Origin: Bacteroidota bacterium
GTDB lineage: Bacteria; Bacteroidota; Bacteroidia; B-17B0; Aurantibacillaceae
Length of the DNA stretch: 64,000 bases
Assembly: GCA_021323535.1 (NCBI GenBank)
Contig: JAJONO010000016.1
Span: 1 to 64,000 of the forward strand
Direction: 5' to 3'
In this document: positions 54,201-64,000 of the stretch, piece by piece
Layout: each line of letters starts with the position of its first letter
Numbering within the stretch: position 1 is the first letter of the stretch
Made by a program: the position numbers and the translations under genes
The notes under the pieces: generated by a model
Seen by the model: the letters and a program-made list of their open reading frames with translations, nothing else
Told to the model about the DNA's origin: nothing
Database searches by the model: none

Positions 54201-56375
54201 TTATCTCACCAACATCAACCGCGTTTTTTCTTCTTTGTCTCCCATAATAATATGCAGGAAATAAATTCCGGGCATAACGCCGTTTTCAAGCTCAACGTGG
54301 TGACTCAGATAATGGTCGTTTAGACTTACGGCTTTGCTGTAAATTACCTGGCCTATTGCGTTTATTACTTCCACCTTAACTTCTTGGAGTTGTTTCGGCG
54401 CCTGAGCCATGTTGAGCTCCAATGTAAATAATCCGTTATTAGGGTTCGGATAAATCCGGATTTCAGAGGAGTCTTTATCATCAAATGATTTGTTAGTGAA
54501 AAGAGCTTTGGTGTCAGCGCATTTTTTTACTTCCACATGCATCACAGGCGACCACTCAAAACATGATCCCTGAATGATCTTCACCTGGTAATCTCCCGAT
54601 TCCAATGGCTGATAAGTTGAGGACGTTACGCCTTTAATTTGCCGGCCGTTCCAGCTCCATCGGTAAATATTTCCTTCGCTTTCCACAGCTTTAAGAACAG
54701 TATTACTGTCCTTACAAATCACTGTTGCTGTAGAAGCAAATTCCGCTCTTATCTTTTGTGTCATAATTACTTTTGTTTTTCCTGAAACAATGGTATCGCC
54801 ACCGTATAAAGCCATAACACAATAATCTCCCGGAATATTTGCCTTGTACGTAGCCTCATTGGCCCCTTCTATGATGGTGCCGTTTCTCATCCATACATAA
54901 TCACTTACCGTATCTTGTTTTGTTTTTAATGTTACAGACCCACCGCTGCAAAACGATACAGAATCTCCGGCATTGATCATTGGCCTTAGCATTGCATTTT
55001 TTGCTTGGCCCTGTATAATTTTTGTGACATATACTTCCGTGTGATCCCACGGGGCAAGTGTGGTACTTCCAAATGTAGAAGAAGAACGATATGCCCCGGA
55101 GCCGATAACATTTCCGGAAGGATCGGTTGCAATAGATAATCCCATTTCAATGAAACGATCGGGATCAGATTTGTCATAGGCCCCTCCTGCTTTAAGCGCC
55201 CACCTGAAATTTCCATTGAGATCGTAGGATGCAAAATAAATTTCCGTGAGGTCTGTTCCTGTTAAAGTGTAAGTTCCAAAAGTTGCTTTTTGCCCATAAT
55301 TACCTGTAATATAAACGTTGGAGTTGGCATCGGTGGCAATGGCTCTTCCGTAATCATTAATGCTTCCACCGGCTTTCTTTACCCACACCACATTTCCGTT
55401 CGCGTCGTAGCGCGCCACAAAAATATCGGCGTCGCCTTTTTGCGCTGTCATAGTATAAGAACCGAAAGTAGATTTTAATCTGAATCCTCCTGTTACGAAC
55501 ACGCGTGAGCTATTATCTACTTTTATTCCATGTCCGTAATCGGCTGCAGTGCCTCCTGCTTTTTTTGCCCACAGAATTGTTCCGCTACTATTGTATTTGG
55601 CAATAAAAATATCCTGTGCGCCGTTAGAGCTTAATGGAACTCCACTAAAACTGGCGTTGCCGGAAAAGTAACCTGTCACGTAACAATTACCAGAGATGTC
55701 GGCACTCACTGCATAACCTTCGTCGTTACCGCTACCACCCGCTTTTTTTACCCATTGAAAAACCCCATCGGTAGAATATTTCGCTACAAAAATTTCATAT
55801 CCTCCCGAGGCACTCAGAGTGGTACCCGCGAAGTTAGCGGTGCCTTCAAATTTTCCGGTGAGATAAAGCATATTTCCGCTGATACAAATGCCAAGTGCTT
55901 TATCGCTTTTATTACTTCCGCCCATTTTCTTTGCCCACACCAATCCGCCATTGGTATTGTATTTGGCAATGAACACATCGTTATCGCCATTGGAAGTAAG
56001 TGTAACTCCGCCGCCAAAATTCACGGTCTGTTCTATTTCACCGGCCACATAAGAATTTCCTGCTCCGTCAACTGCCATACAATGTGAGTAATCGCCTCCC
56101 GGACCTCCGGCTGTTTTTACCCACAGGAAATTTCCGGAAGGGCCATACTTCGCTGTATAAATATCATGATTACCTGCGCAGCCGACTGTAGTCGTACCGA
56201 ATGAAGCTTTATTCATTTCGTACTTTCCCGAGATGTAAACATTACCGGCATTATCGGTTCCCACTCCGTAACCAAGGTCAAAGGCCCAGAGCCCGGCGCG
56301 TTTGGCCCAGGCAAAATATTGTGCATTAACGGCAGAAAATAAAAATATAAAAACGAAAAGGAAAAGTGTTTTCAT
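54201..56375 (-). CDS. secreted SBBP-repeat (predicted seven-bladed propeller) protein with type A T9SS sorting domain
   Basis: A 724-residue secreted protein with a signal peptide (MKTLFLFVFIFLFSAVNAQ). Seven repeats of about 55 residues follow (roughly 25-455), each of the form GxAIxxDxxGNVYxTGxF...DIFIAKYxxxGxxxWxKKAGG. This pattern is the SBBP repeat, and seven units suit a closed beta-propeller. Two Ig-like domains come next (CSGGSVTLKTKQDTVSDYVW; CKDSNTVLKAVESEGNIYRW). The C-terminal type A domain has IRIYPNPNNGLFTLEL, VKVEVINAIGQVIYSK and MPGIYFLHI. No catalytic motif was found. It is a single gene, divergent from an empty region. Confidence 0.9.
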   Translation of the reverse strand: MKTLFLFVFIFLFSAVNAQYFAWAKRAGLWAFDLGYGVGTDNAGNVYISGKYEMNKASFGTTTVGCAGNHDIYTAKYGPSGNFLWVKTAGGPGGDYSHCMAVDGAGNSYVAGEIEQTVNFGGGVTLTSNGDNDVFIAKYNTNGGLVWAKKMGGSNKSDKALGICISGNMLYLTGKFEGTANFAGTTLSASGGYEIFVAKYSTDGVFQWVKKAGGSGNDEGYAVSADISGNCYVTGYFSGNASFSGVPLSSNGAQDIFIAKYNSSGTILWAKKAGGTAADYGHGIKVDNSSRVFVTGGFRLKSTFGSYTMTAQKGDADIFVARYDANGNVVWVKKAGGSINDYGRAIATDANSNVYITGNYGQKATFGTYTLTGTDLTEIYFASYDLNGNFRWALKAGGAYDKSDPDRFIEMGLSIATDPSGNVIGSGAYRSSSTFGSTTLAPWDHTEVYVTKIIQGQAKNAMLRPMINAGDSVSFCSGGSVTLKTKQDTVSDYVWMRNGTIIEGANEATYKANIPGDYCVMALYGGDTIVSGKTKVIMTQKIRAEFASTATVICKDSNTVLKAVESEGNIYRWSWNGRQIKGVTSSTYQPLESGDYQVKIIQGSCFEWSPVMHVEVKKCADTKALFTNKSFDDKDSSEIRIYPNPNNGLFTLELNMAQAPKQLQEVKVEVINAIGQVIYSKAVSLNDHYLSHHVELENGVMPGIYFLHIIMGDKEEKTRLMLVR

Positions 56376-56790
56376 GTTGGCTGAAAAATTGAAAGTCTAC
56401 AATAAAGTTACAACCGAAAAGGGCGCTATTTTGTTTTCTTCGGTGTGAGGGAATTTTGGAAAGGTGAAGGAGGTGCGATGTTGGCTGTTCCGACAAATAA
56501 AAAAGATCGTGAATTTCACGGCCTTTTCCTTTATTGGTTGTTGGGGAACTTTTTTAGCTGCTATTATTCTTTATGAACTTAGTCACTTTTATGGAGCCAT
56601 CGGAAAGTTTGATGTTCGTTGTGGTAAGAGCGCCTCAATAATTTCTTACGTGCCATTAAGCACTATGCAAAGATTCGCGGAATTCTTTCTCTATGAATAA
56701 CTCCTGCTTTAAGCGTCTTGAAGGATGAAAAACTATCTGTCTATGCGGTTTTTTAAAAGAGCCAGGAACAGAGCGGGAGTGAAGAAGAAA
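56376..56790. other. noncoding gap with repeat-family fragments
   Basis: The perfect palindrome CGTGAATTTCACG at 56508-56520 is a shorter form of the CACGAATTTCACGAA word. AAAACTATCTGTCTATGCGG at 56728-56747 continues TTTTTTA and resembles the GGTTAAA block. A 78-codon open frame on the plus strand (56464-56700) begins with GTG and has no ribosome site or recognisable product, so it is not called. mutS ends 1 nt past the gap. Confidence 0.5.
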
Positions 56791-59424
56791 TCACCCTCCC
56801 ACCAGCTTCTTAATTTCATTTAATTTCAAAAGCGCTTCCACCGGCGTGAGCGTATTGATATCGGTTTTAAGGATATCGTCTTTGATCTGTTCTAAAATAG
56901 GATCGTTCAGCTGGAAGAAACTCATTTGAATATCATCGTCCTTTTGAGTTTTTATTTTTTCCATTCCCGCAATAACTGATCCATCTTCATTGGTAAATTC
57001 AAACTCGTGTTCTTTTTCGAGTTTTTTTAAGATTACGTTGGCACGCTCGATCACGATCTTTGGCATTCCGGCCATTCTTGCCACATGAATACCAAAACTG
57101 TGTTCGCTTCCGCCTTCAGCAAGTTTTCTCAGGAAAATAATTTTATTACCGCTTTCTTTTACCGACACATTAAAGTTTTTAATCCTCGGGAAGAAATTGG
57201 TCATTTCATTTAACTCATGATAATGCGTAGCAAATAATGTTTTTGCTTTAGCGTTAGGCAAACCATGAATGTACTCTGCAATGCTCCAGGCAATACTTAT
57301 TCCATCGTAGGTTGAAGTCCCTCTTCCAATCTCATCTAAAAGAACAAGGCTTCTGTTGCTGAGGTTATTTAAGATGCTAGCCGTTTCGTTCATCTCCACC
57401 ATAAAGGTAGATTCACCTGAACTGATGTTGTCGGTTGCACCAACGCGCGTAAAAATTTTATCTACAATTCCTAAACGCGCTTCCTGTGCAGGAACGTAAC
57501 TTCCTATCTGCGCAAGAAGAACGATTAAAGCAGTCTGTCGGAGCAAAGCAGATTTACCACTCATGTTCGGACCAGTGATCATCATCACCTGCGTGGTGTC
57601 GTTATCAAGATGTACGTTATTACTTACATAATCCACACCAACCGGTAATTGTTTTTCGATCACAGGATGCCTTCCTTCTATAATATCAATAGCGAAACCA
57701 GAATTGATTTCCGGTTCTGAATAATTATTTTCCTGTGCTAGTGTTGCAAATCCACAGAATACATCAAGCCTGGCGAGTAAAGAAGCGTTGAGTTGTATAG
57801 GAATGATGTAATCACTCAGGCTCATTACCAGGCTCTCGAACAACTGCTGCTCAAGCGCCATGATCTTATCTTCAGCTCCTAATATTTTTTCTTCGTAGAT
57901 CTTTAATTCAGGAGTAATGTAACGCTCAGCGGTAGTTAAAGTTTGTTTGCGCGTCCAGTCCGACGGAACTTTATCTTTGTGCGCGTGTGTTACTTCGAGA
58001 TAATAACCGAACACGTTGTTGTAAGCAACTTTCAGTGAGGTGATCCCGGTTCTTTCCACTTCACGTTGTTGTATCTGTAATAAATGATCTTTCCCGCTGA
58101 AAGCAATGCTTCTAAGTTCATCGAGTTCGGCGTTTATGCCTTTACTGATCACGTTTCCTTTCAGAACATTTACAGGAGCCTCTTCGTTAAGCTCGTTCAT
58201 CAAACGTTCTTTGATGATGGAACATGGGTTCAGTTGCTCCGCGATTTTTTTCAGAGATTCATTTTCAGACGAAGCGATTTTATCTTTGATCTGCTCAATA
58301 ATATCTAACGCGCGTTTCAATTGTGTGAGTTCTCTTGGGTTCACACGCATGGCTGCTATCTTTGAAATGAGACGCTCAAGATCACCTACTTCTTTTAACA
58401 TGGAGGCAATTTCAGAACGTTCATCGCTTCGCTGTACAAAATATCTTACAGCGGCTAATCGTTCATTGATGGCTTCAATATTTTTTAAAGGAAGAGCGAG
58501 CCAGCGTTTCATTAAACGCGAACCCATCGGACTTACCGTTTTATCGATCACATCAATTAAACTTTTTCCGTTCTCATGATTGGAAGAATAGAGTTCAAGA
58601 TTTCTGATGGTGAATTTATCGAGCCATACGAACTGGTCTTCGTCGATACGACTAACAGTTGTAATATGTTTTAAGCGATCGTGTTTGGTTTCGCTGAGGT
58701 AATGTAAAATAGCGCCGCAGGCACAAATGGCATGACGTGATTCTTCGATGCCGTATCCTTTAAGAGATTTTGTATCAAAATGTTTTACAAGGCTCTCGTA
58801 ACCGTAATCGTAAGTAAAGGCCCAGTCATCTAATCCGAAAGAATAAAAACGGTCTCCGAGTAAATCGTTGAGATCTGAACGTTTATTTTTTTCGTAAAGA
58901 AGTTCGTTCGGCTTGAAATTCTGAATGAGTTTTTCAATATAGGTTGTAGATCCCTGCGCCACTAAAAATTCTCCGGTAGAAACATCGCAAAGCGCCAATC
59001 CGGCCTGATCTTTATCAATGTGTAAAGAAGCAAGAAAATTATTCTGCTGGTGATGAAGGATCTTATCATTGAAACTTACACCAGGAGTTACTAATTCGGT
59101 GATACCGCGTTTGACAATACCTTTTACCATTTTAGGATCTTCGAGCTGATCGCAGATAGCTACACGGTAACCGGCGCGCACCAGTTTTGGCAAATACGAG
59201 TCAAGTGAATGATGTGGAAATCCTGCGAGTTCGATGTGCGAGGCAGAACCGTTCGCTCTTTTGGTAAGAACAATTCCTAAAACCTTTGAAGCCTTCACCG
59301 CATCTTCCCCAAATGTTTCATAAAAATCTCCTACCCGGAACAACAGAATGGCGTCTGGATATTTCGCCTTAATACTGTTGTATTGTTTCATTAACGGGGT
59401 CTCTTTCTCTGCTACCTTGGCCAT
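56791..59424 (-). CDS. mutS: DNA mismatch repair protein MutS
   Basis: 877 residues from the ATG at 59424 ([18 protein letters not shown]); an in-frame ATG at 59478 would add 18 unlikely residues. The mismatch-reading Phe-x-Glu is present as FYE (34-36) in [14 protein letters not shown]. The connector, core and clamp domains are of normal length. The ATPase has Walker [14 protein letters not shown] (618-625 core), Walker [17 protein letters not shown], and the composite-site His in FATHYHEL. It ends in a short tail with MSFFQL, a possible beta-clamp contact. Full length and intact, so mismatch repair should be working. It is a single gene. Confidence 0.97.
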   Translation of the reverse strand: MAKVAEKETPLMKQYNSIKAKYPDAILLFRVGDFYETFGEDAVKASKVLGIVLTKRANGSASHIELAGFPHHSLDSYLPKLVRAGYRVAICDQLEDPKMVKGIVKRGITELVTPGVSFNDKILHHQQNNFLASLHIDKDQAGLALCDVSTGEFLVAQGSTTYIEKLIQNFKPNELLYEKNKRSDLNDLLGDRFYSFGLDDWAFTYDYGYESLVKHFDTKSLKGYGIEESRHAICACGAILHYLSETKHDRLKHITTVSRIDEDQFVWLDKFTIRNLELYSSNHENGKSLIDVIDKTVSPMGSRLMKRWLALPLKNIEAINERLAAVRYFVQRSDERSEIASMLKEVGDLERLISKIAAMRVNPRELTQLKRALDIIEQIKDKIASSENESLKKIAEQLNPCSIIKERLMNELNEEAPVNVLKGNVISKGINAELDELRSIAFSGKDHLLQIQQREVERTGITSLKVAYNNVFGYYLEVTHAHKDKVPSDWTRKQTLTTAERYITPELKIYEEKILGAEDKIMALEQQLFESLVMSLSDYIIPIQLNASLLARLDVFCGFATLAQENNYSEPEINSGFAIDIIEGRHPVIEKQLPVGVDYVSNNVHLDNDTTQVMMITGPNMSGKSALLRQTALIVLLAQIGSYVPAQEARLGIVDKIFTRVGATDNISSGESTFMVEMNETASILNNLSNRSLVLLDEIGRGTSTYDGISIAWSIAEYIHGLPNAKAKTLFATHYHELNEMTNFFPRIKNFNVSVKESGNKIIFLRKLAEGGSEHSFGIHVARMAGMPKIVIERANVILKKLEKEHEFEFTNEDGSVIAGMEKIKTQKDDDIQMSFFQLNDPILEQIKDDILKTDINTLTPVEALLKLNEIKKLVGG

Positions 59425-59509
59425 AAGCAATAAATTTACTGAGTTTAAGCCAAAAGCCGGAAAGCGATTTATAAACAAGGAATACTAAGTTTTGAGCTCC
59501 TTGATATTT

Positions 59510-59664
59510 TCACACACGAATTTCACGAATTCTCACTAATCCCGGGCCTCAGGTTTTCGTGTTAATTAGTAAAATTGGCGTTGGATCAAAATAATACGCG
59601 AATTGCGCAAATTTCCGCAATGAACGACCAAAAGGAATTAGCCTTAATTCGTGAAATTCACGTC
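59510..59664. repeat. intergenic long-range inverted repeat containing CACGAATTTCACGAA
   Basis: GAATTTCACGAATT at 59518-59531 pairs exactly with AATTCGTGAAATTC at 59646-59659. The left arm lies in the 15-mer CACGAATTTCACGAA (59515-59529) also found at 31102-31116. Between the arms is ACGCGAATTGCGCAAATTTC near 59595-59614. It fills the gap between a DUF5689 gene and mutS. Confidence 0.65.
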
Positions 59665-59683
59665 AAAACTAACATAATAGTGA

Positions 59684-60964
59684 TTAATCACCAGACACCG
59701 CTATATCATCCACTTCCCAGGTAGAGCCCGTTGTAGAGGTTCCATAATACACAACAGCAATTCGTGTATTGGCAGTTTTGTAGCTGTTCAGTGAAAGTTT
59801 ACCGCTTTTTGTCCACACATATCCTCCTGTTGAAGGAAGTGTTGCCGGAAGAAGTACCCATGTTGCCGCTGAAGGATCGCCACCGGTATAATTTGTTGAC
59901 ACAAGCAATTCAATTGGTGGCCCGGTAAAATTATAGGCAGATGTAAATGATACGGAAGGATTGGTAATAGTACTGAGATTAAGAGCAGGAGAAATGAACC
60001 AGCTCTCGCAGGCACTGTTCGACCCGCCTGAATAATTGGATATCTTGGCAAAAAACTGACCGTTGTAACTACTTTGCATCCAGTTTACATTTCCTAATAC
60101 ATTGTATGTACTCCAGCCTCCATTGGTTAAGCTTGGATCATCAGCCGGTTCAAAGGATTTAATAAACAAAGGACAACCTCCGCTTGATAATTTCACATCG
60201 CTGAAGTTAGGAATGGTTAATTGCGGATCTGAATTATACTGACCCACAATAACTACCATCGATCCTTTTCCGCAGGGAATTTTGCTTTTCGCAAAGTTGG
60301 AATAACCCGATGTGCGTACGATAACATTCTGACTTGAATTCGAGCTTTCAAGAATCCGATCGAAACTGTATTTATAAACAGAAGTATCGGCGAATGATTT
60401 GCCCTTATGCCCTGCTGAAAACTCAACCGAATCAATTTCTACCAACTGTCCCTGGTAGTTCATAAGAGCGGAACCGTTTTTGGTAAGCATCTGGTTGAAG
60501 GTGATTTTTTTCGGAACCACTATATTGCCTGAAGAGATTTTTACTATGCTTTTTTCAATGTCAACCGAATCAAGCTGAACCATTTTTCCGTAATCATTCA
60601 GAATAACGTTGTTGAGGTTAATGCGGATCTGGTCGCCTTTGTACAAGCCGCCGCTATTAAGAAGTTTTACAACAAGGCCACCGGTACCATCGCTTACACA
60701 AACACTCTTATAAAAATTTCCACTGTTTTCATCGGCTGTTACGGTGCAGGTCAGACTAATATCAGTATTGAATTTAAAAAGTGTAACCGGTTTAGGAACC
60801 GTTGTGATATAATAACTGATATATTTTTTACGAATGGAATCAATGCTTATCCCACCCGAATTAGCAAGAGGACCTTTGTCTGGCGGCAATGTATATTTCT
60901 TTTTGCACGAAGAAACGATGATCGTCAGAAGTAAAGCGGTAATGATATATTTGAAATTTTTCAT
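59684..60964 (-). CDS. DUF5689 lipoprotein (second of a pair)
   Basis: A 426-residue lipoprotein with lipobox signal YIITALLLTIIVSSCKKKY. The N-terminal half matches the DUF5689 pattern (LTCTVTADENSGNFYKSVCV, GLVVKLLNSGGLYKGDQIRI, GKMVQLDSVD), an OB-like fold. The C-terminal half is a jelly-roll resembling choice-of-anchor domains (WFISPALNLSTITNPSVSF, then IELLVSTNYTGGDPSAATWV and a terminal EVDDIAVSGD). It is a close paralogue of the 61004-62266 product. The pair follows a TonB-dependent receptor gene, so both are probably surface lipoproteins for binding that receptor's substrate. Its ATG is preceded by the hairpin at 60972-60988. Confidence 0.88.
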   Translation of the reverse strand: MKNFKYIITALLLTIIVSSCKKKYTLPPDKGPLANSGGISIDSIRKKYISYYITTVPKPVTLFKFNTDISLTCTVTADENSGNFYKSVCVSDGTGGLVVKLLNSGGLYKGDQIRINLNNVILNDYGKMVQLDSVDIEKSIVKISSGNIVVPKKITFNQMLTKNGSALMNYQGQLVEIDSVEFSAGHKGKSFADTSVYKYSFDRILESSNSSQNVIVRTSGYSNFAKSKIPCGKGSMVVIVGQYNSDPQLTIPNFSDVKLSSGGCPLFIKSFEPADDPSLTNGGWSTYNVLGNVNWMQSSYNGQFFAKISNYSGGSNSACESWFISPALNLSTITNPSVSFTSAYNFTGPPIELLVSTNYTGGDPSAATWVLLPATLPSTGGYVWTKSGKLSLNSYKTANTRIAVVYYGTSTTGSTWEVDDIAVSGD

Positions 60965-60971
60965 GTTTTAG

Positions 60972-60988
60972 CCGCAGAAGCTCTGCGG
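60972..60988 (-). promoter_or_regulatory. start-codon-proximal hairpin, copy of the 11085-11101 element
   Basis: Read along the gene, CCGCAGAGCTTCTGCGG is followed by CTAAAAC and the ATG at 60964. It has a 6-bp stem and 5-nt loop and differs from the 11085-11101 hairpin in one loop base. It lies in the 39-nt gap between the two DUF5689 genes. Confidence 0.6.
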
Positions 60989-61003
60989 AAGCGTTTCAGT
61001 TTT

Positions 61004-62266
61004 TTAATTTTCCATTACAATAACATCGTCCACTTCATAAGTAGTAGATGCCGATGTGGTGCTTGAATATTTAAATGCGATTCTTACGTTAGAAGTTTTG
61101 AAAGCGTTGAGCGATACATTTCCGGAAGGCGTCCAGGCATAAGTGCCAGGATTATTTGGCGAAAGCGCAAAACCGGTTAATTGCGTCCACGTTGCACTTG
61201 ACGGAGCGCCTGAAGAGTAATTTGTAGAAACATAAACCTCGAGTGTGTTTCCTGTAAATTTAGCAGCGGTGCGGAAATTTAAAATAGGACTTACTGCCGA
61301 ACTTAAATTAAGAGCAGGGGAAATGAGCCAGTTTTCAGAGTTGGTGTTTCCTGAAATATACCCCGAAATTTTCGCGAATTCATCTGTTCCGAAAGTACTT
61401 GCTGTCCACATAACTGAAGGGTTGGTTACCGATGCCTGTGTCCAACCGCCACTTGTTAATGAGTTATCGTTCCAGTCTTTTTTATGATATACCACGCAGC
61501 CTGTTCCGTTCATATTAACTTCGGAAGTTCTTCTGATCACTAACTGGTTAGTACTTCCGTAAGCGGTGGCAATTCCCATAATGGATCCAAATCCTTTTGG
61601 CGTTTTAAGAGAAGCAAAGCTGGCATAGTTACTGGTTCTTACAGTTACCTGGTTGCCGGTACAATTTTGAATGATACGGTTAAGCGACATTTGCCCAACT
61701 GCGTCGGACCACATTTTTGCAGTGTCGGCAGGGAGAAAAGATACGTTGTTGATCGTAACTAAATCGCAAAGGTAATTCGTGTAAGGATTTGAAGGCGTAA
61801 TTTGTGTAAGGTCCAATTGGATCGGTTGAGGATTTGCCCCAGATCCGAATTTCACCATCGCTTTCTCATAATCAATAGAATCAATCTCTAACATACCTGA
61901 ATTCAGATTTACATCGTATCCGTCTAACATCATACGAACCGAGTCGCCAATGAAAAATCCACTTTTGCTTGAAATAAAATCGAGACGAATGGCGCCCTGT
62001 CCTGTTCTGTCGCGCACATACACTTCTTTATAAAAATTTCCACTTACTTCATCCGCAAGTACAATACCGATAAGGTAGGCTTTTGAACCGGCCGTAAAAC
62101 GTTTTGTGCAATTGTTGGTGCAAGACGCGATGCTTCTTAATTGCGAAACGGTATAAATAGTTCCGTCGGAGAGTTTTTTTACCGATGGTTCATCTGGCTT
62201 CTTTTTACAGCTGTTTGCTGTTACCAGAACCGCCAGGCAAATCAGTGATAGGAATAGTTTTTTCAT
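61004..62266 (-). CDS. DUF5689 lipoprotein (first of a pair)
   Basis: A 420-residue lipoprotein (signal LFLSLICLAVLVTANSCKKK). DUF5689 features are present: LIGIVLADEVSGNFYKEVYV, GAIRLDFISSKSGFFIGDSV, NSGMLEIDSIDYEKAMV. The C-terminal half has the choice-of-anchor-like WLISPALNLSSAVSPILNF, LEVYVSTNYSSGAPSSATW and terminal TYEVDDVIVMEN. It follows the TonB-dependent receptor gene by 21 nt and precedes its paralogue by 39 nt. The substrate class is unknown because no enzyme gene is linked. It is probably displayed on the outer membrane. Confidence 0.9.
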   Translation of the reverse strand: MKKLFLSLICLAVLVTANSCKKKPDEPSVKKLSDGTIYTVSQLRSIASCTNNCTKRFTAGSKAYLIGIVLADEVSGNFYKEVYVRDRTGQGAIRLDFISSKSGFFIGDSVRMMLDGYDVNLNSGMLEIDSIDYEKAMVKFGSGANPQPIQLDLTQITPSNPYTNYLCDLVTINNVSFLPADTAKMWSDAVGQMSLNRIIQNCTGNQVTVRTSNYASFASLKTPKGFGSIMGIATAYGSTNQLVIRRTSEVNMNGTGCVVYHKKDWNDNSLTSGGWTQASVTNPSVMWTASTFGTDEFAKISGYISGNTNSENWLISPALNLSSAVSPILNFRTAAKFTGNTLEVYVSTNYSSGAPSSATWTQLTGFALSPNNPGTYAWTPSGNVSLNAFKTSNVRIAFKYSSTTSASTTYEVDDVIVMEN

Positions 62267-62287
62267 TATGCTCTTCTTCTTATAAAG

Positions 62288-64000
62288 TTAAAAATTAAAA
62301 TTCACAGTTGCCATATAGGTCAGGCCCTGCATGTACCAATACCTGTTAGGGAATTTAGATACACGGCTCTGGTCCCAGCGTAACTGCTCAACTCCGCCTG
62401 TAATAATGTTAGTGTTGTTTAGGAGATTATTAATACTGAGGTTAATATTGAGGAAATATTTTTTAGCGATGCGGAAGGATTTATAACCTGTTAAATTAAC
62501 GGTGTAATAAGAATCGAGTCTTTCCTGGTCAATGATCTCATGATATTCCTGCGTTTCAGTGTCCACATGTTTCGAAACGGCTTCTGCTGTTCTTCTGTCT
62601 GGATTCGGATCTACATAGATCTGATCGAAATAGTTGAAGTTAAGTCCGGCCGACCAGAATTTTTTTCCATTGTAACGGTATCCGAGTCCTGTTACCAGTT
62701 GCGGCGATCCTCCAACTTTGTAGTTTTCGAGATACACAGTTCTGCCCGAAAATAACTGCTGGTTGTTGTTATCCTGCCACGATTGTGCTGTTGGACGGTT
62801 CGAATACAGGAATTGTCCATAACCAAATGCACCTTGTAACACATGTGTTCTCAATAATGTTTTTTCAATTCCTAGTTCAACGCCATTATGTGTTTGTGCA
62901 ACACCGGTCATAATGTAATTCACATTGTTGTTGTAAAGGTCGCTCCAATAAGTACGCATCCATAACTGATCTTTGATGTTGGTGTGATAAGCTGTGGCGC
63001 GTAATTTAAAGGTTGGATATTTGATGAGGTAGTTAATATCGCCTGAAAGAACTTTTTCGCTGGTAACGCCATCCACAATATCATTTCTTACACGAGGCGA
63101 AAGAAATACATTGTTTGCTTCCGGATTTCTGGTGAGGTAGGTTGCGTTAGCTGTAATAAAATGACGGCCATTGACTTTATATGTCACTCCGCCTTTTACA
63201 CCATAATTAAAGAAATTAAGTTTTTCGCTTTCGCCTTTGCTGGTTGTCGGAAATTTTCCGTTGGCCATAAAACCTTCTCTCCATAATGAGGAGTTGGATA
63301 CAGAGATGCCAACATACATGTCAAACGACTGAAGATTGTATTCTCCTTGTCCCCATAACTCTGCGCGATTCATATTGATTGAATAATCGTAACCGAATTT
63401 ATCTCCCTGGAAGATTTTTTTATCAGGTTCATCAAGATTGTTTGCAGCGTAGATTGGGTCAACACCAAGGTTGTCGGCAAACTGGTCGTAATCGAGCCAG
63501 AAAGTTCCGCCGAGAAGATCATCCACTTCTTTATATTTTCTGTTTTTGTAAATATTAGCATTAACGCCACCACTGATAAAAAAGTTGTCAATGCGGGTGT
63601 TATAAACTGAATTGAAACCAATGTTCTTAAGATCTTCGAGCCTGCTTTCAACAATGTAACGGGAGCGTGTTTCACCGGTGTTAATTTGTCCGGTCTGAGA
63701 CGGCAGGGTAAAAAGATTAGCGCGGTTCATGGCAATCAATCTGTCCCAGTTGATCTGGCGGGTATTCACATCGTTGAGCCAGTTGTTTTTTAAAATATCA
63801 CCGGCGGCAGTGTCACCAATTGCATAATTGTAACTAGGCAGATAACGGTAGTAATCCGGACGAGGGTTAGGAGAGTCGAACCATGTTAAACCGCCGAGTT
63901 TTGATTTCCCGAAATTATAAAACAAGGAAGACGTTAGCTTGCTGTCAGAATTAACATTAAAAATATGAGAGAGCATTAACATAGGACGATTCACTTTACT
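62288..64000 (-). CDS. TonB-dependent outer-membrane receptor (C-terminal part, runs off right edge)
   Basis: The frame is open to base 64000 and the visible 570 codons are the beta-barrel part of a TonB-dependent receptor. Long alternating strands and aromatic girdle residues are seen (LFYNFGKSKLGGLTWF, YNYAIGDTAAGDIL), a conserved barrel motif (LGYRYNGKKFWSAGLNFNYF, then DQIYVDPNPDRRT), INLSINNLLNNTNI near the end, and a terminal aromatic strand YMATVNFNF. The plug and TonB box lie beyond the window. It is the first gene of the visible receptor-DUF5689-DUF5689 operon, which would import an unidentified ligand. Confidence 0.92.
   Translation of the reverse strand, partial: SKVNRPMLMLSHIFNVNSDSKLTSSLFYNFGKSKLGGLTWFDSPNPRPDYYRYLPSYNYAIGDTAAGDILKNNWLNDVNTRQINWDRLIAMNRANLFTLPSQTGQINTGETRSRYIVESRLEDLKNIGFNSVYNTRIDNFFISGGVNANIYKNRKYKEVDDLLGGTFWLDYDQFADNLGVDPIYAANNLDEPDKKIFQGDKFGYDYSINMNRAELWGQGEYNLQSFDMYVGISVSNSSLWREGFMANGKFPTTSKGESEKLNFFNYGVKGGVTYKVNGRHFITANATYLTRNPEANNVFLSPRVRNDIVDGVTSEKVLSGDINYLIKYPTFKLRATAYHTNIKDQLWMRTYWSDLYNNNVNYIMTGVAQTHNGVELGIEKTLLRTHVLQGAFGYGQFLYSNRPTAQSWQDNNNQQLFSGRTVYLENYKVGGSPQLVTGLGYRYNGKKFWSAGLNFNYFDQIYVDPNPDRRTAEAVSKHVDTETQEYHEIIDQERLDSYYTVNLTGYKSFRIAKKYFLNINLSINNLLNNTNIITGGVEQLRWDQSRVSKFPNRYWYMQGLTYMATVNFNF

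Noticed and set aside
56464-56700. 78-codon open frame on the plus strand
   Set aside because: GTG start, no ribosome site, no recognisable product, and it runs through intergenic repeat words.

Overview
The window is chromosomal DNA of a member of the Bacteroidota, most likely an environmental gliding or surface-living lineage. The evidence is type IX secretion (T9SS) cargo with both kinds of C-terminal sorting domain, two PorP/SprF-family proteins, DUF5689 lipoproteins beside a TonB-dependent receptor, Bacteroidota-style promoter -7 elements (TAnnTTTG) and few Shine-Dalgarno sequences. Base composition is AT-leaning and even throughout. No tRNA, rRNA, CRISPR array, prophage or intact insertion sequence was seen. 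Both ends cut through genes: an ECF sigma factor on the left and a TonB-dependent receptor on the right.

Layout. 1-2056 (minus): an ECF42-type sigma factor with its usual YCII partner and an SRPBCC protein. 2293-4473 (minus): a membrane hybrid histidine kinase. 4671-16715 (plus): a T9SS surface-protein operon with a giant SprB-like protein of about 17 repeats, a PorP/SprF protein, a small secreted protein, a second CHU_C-type protein, a second PorP/SprF protein and a TPR-PD40 protein. It is followed by the decayed start of an IS3-type transposase gene. 17551-18944 (minus): a lipoprotein and a paralogue of the small secreted protein. 19245-25188 (minus): a tightly packed SiaABC-like switch with one PP2C phosphatase, two SiaB-type kinases (one degenerate) and two SiaC-type proteins, overlapping an ABCG-type transporter gene. 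25372-31075 (plus, divergent): a hybrid kinase, a REC-PAS-PP2C protein and a double-REC protein. 31236-34063 (minus): a NarL/LuxR regulator and its PAS sensor kinase.

34294-50872 (plus) is a complete chemotaxis island in three blocks: STAS-cheY-cheA-cheW; MCP-porin-MCP-porin-small PstS-like protein; and cheR-degenerate kinase-cheD-cheB-cheY-cheC-like-OprB porin. The second and third blocks each begin behind a nearly identical 18-bp promoter-like element. With gliding-type surface proteins in the same window and no flagellar genes seen, the system may steer surface motility or another output; this is inference.

50856-64000 holds a hypothetical protein, two T9SS type A cargo proteins (one glycine-rich, one a probable seven-bladed SBBP propeller), an FMN reductase, mutS, and a TonB-dependent receptor with two DUF5689 lipoproteins. 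Intergenic regions repeatedly contain related short sequences (CACGAATTTCACGAA; CTCTGCG units; GTCCnnnGYGGTTAAA). In two places a nearly identical hairpin lies 6-7 nt before a start codon. The most interesting observations are the duplicated SiaABC-like module coupled to an ABC transporter, the che-operon kinase whose phosphoacceptor His is Asn, and the intergenic repeat and hairpin families.
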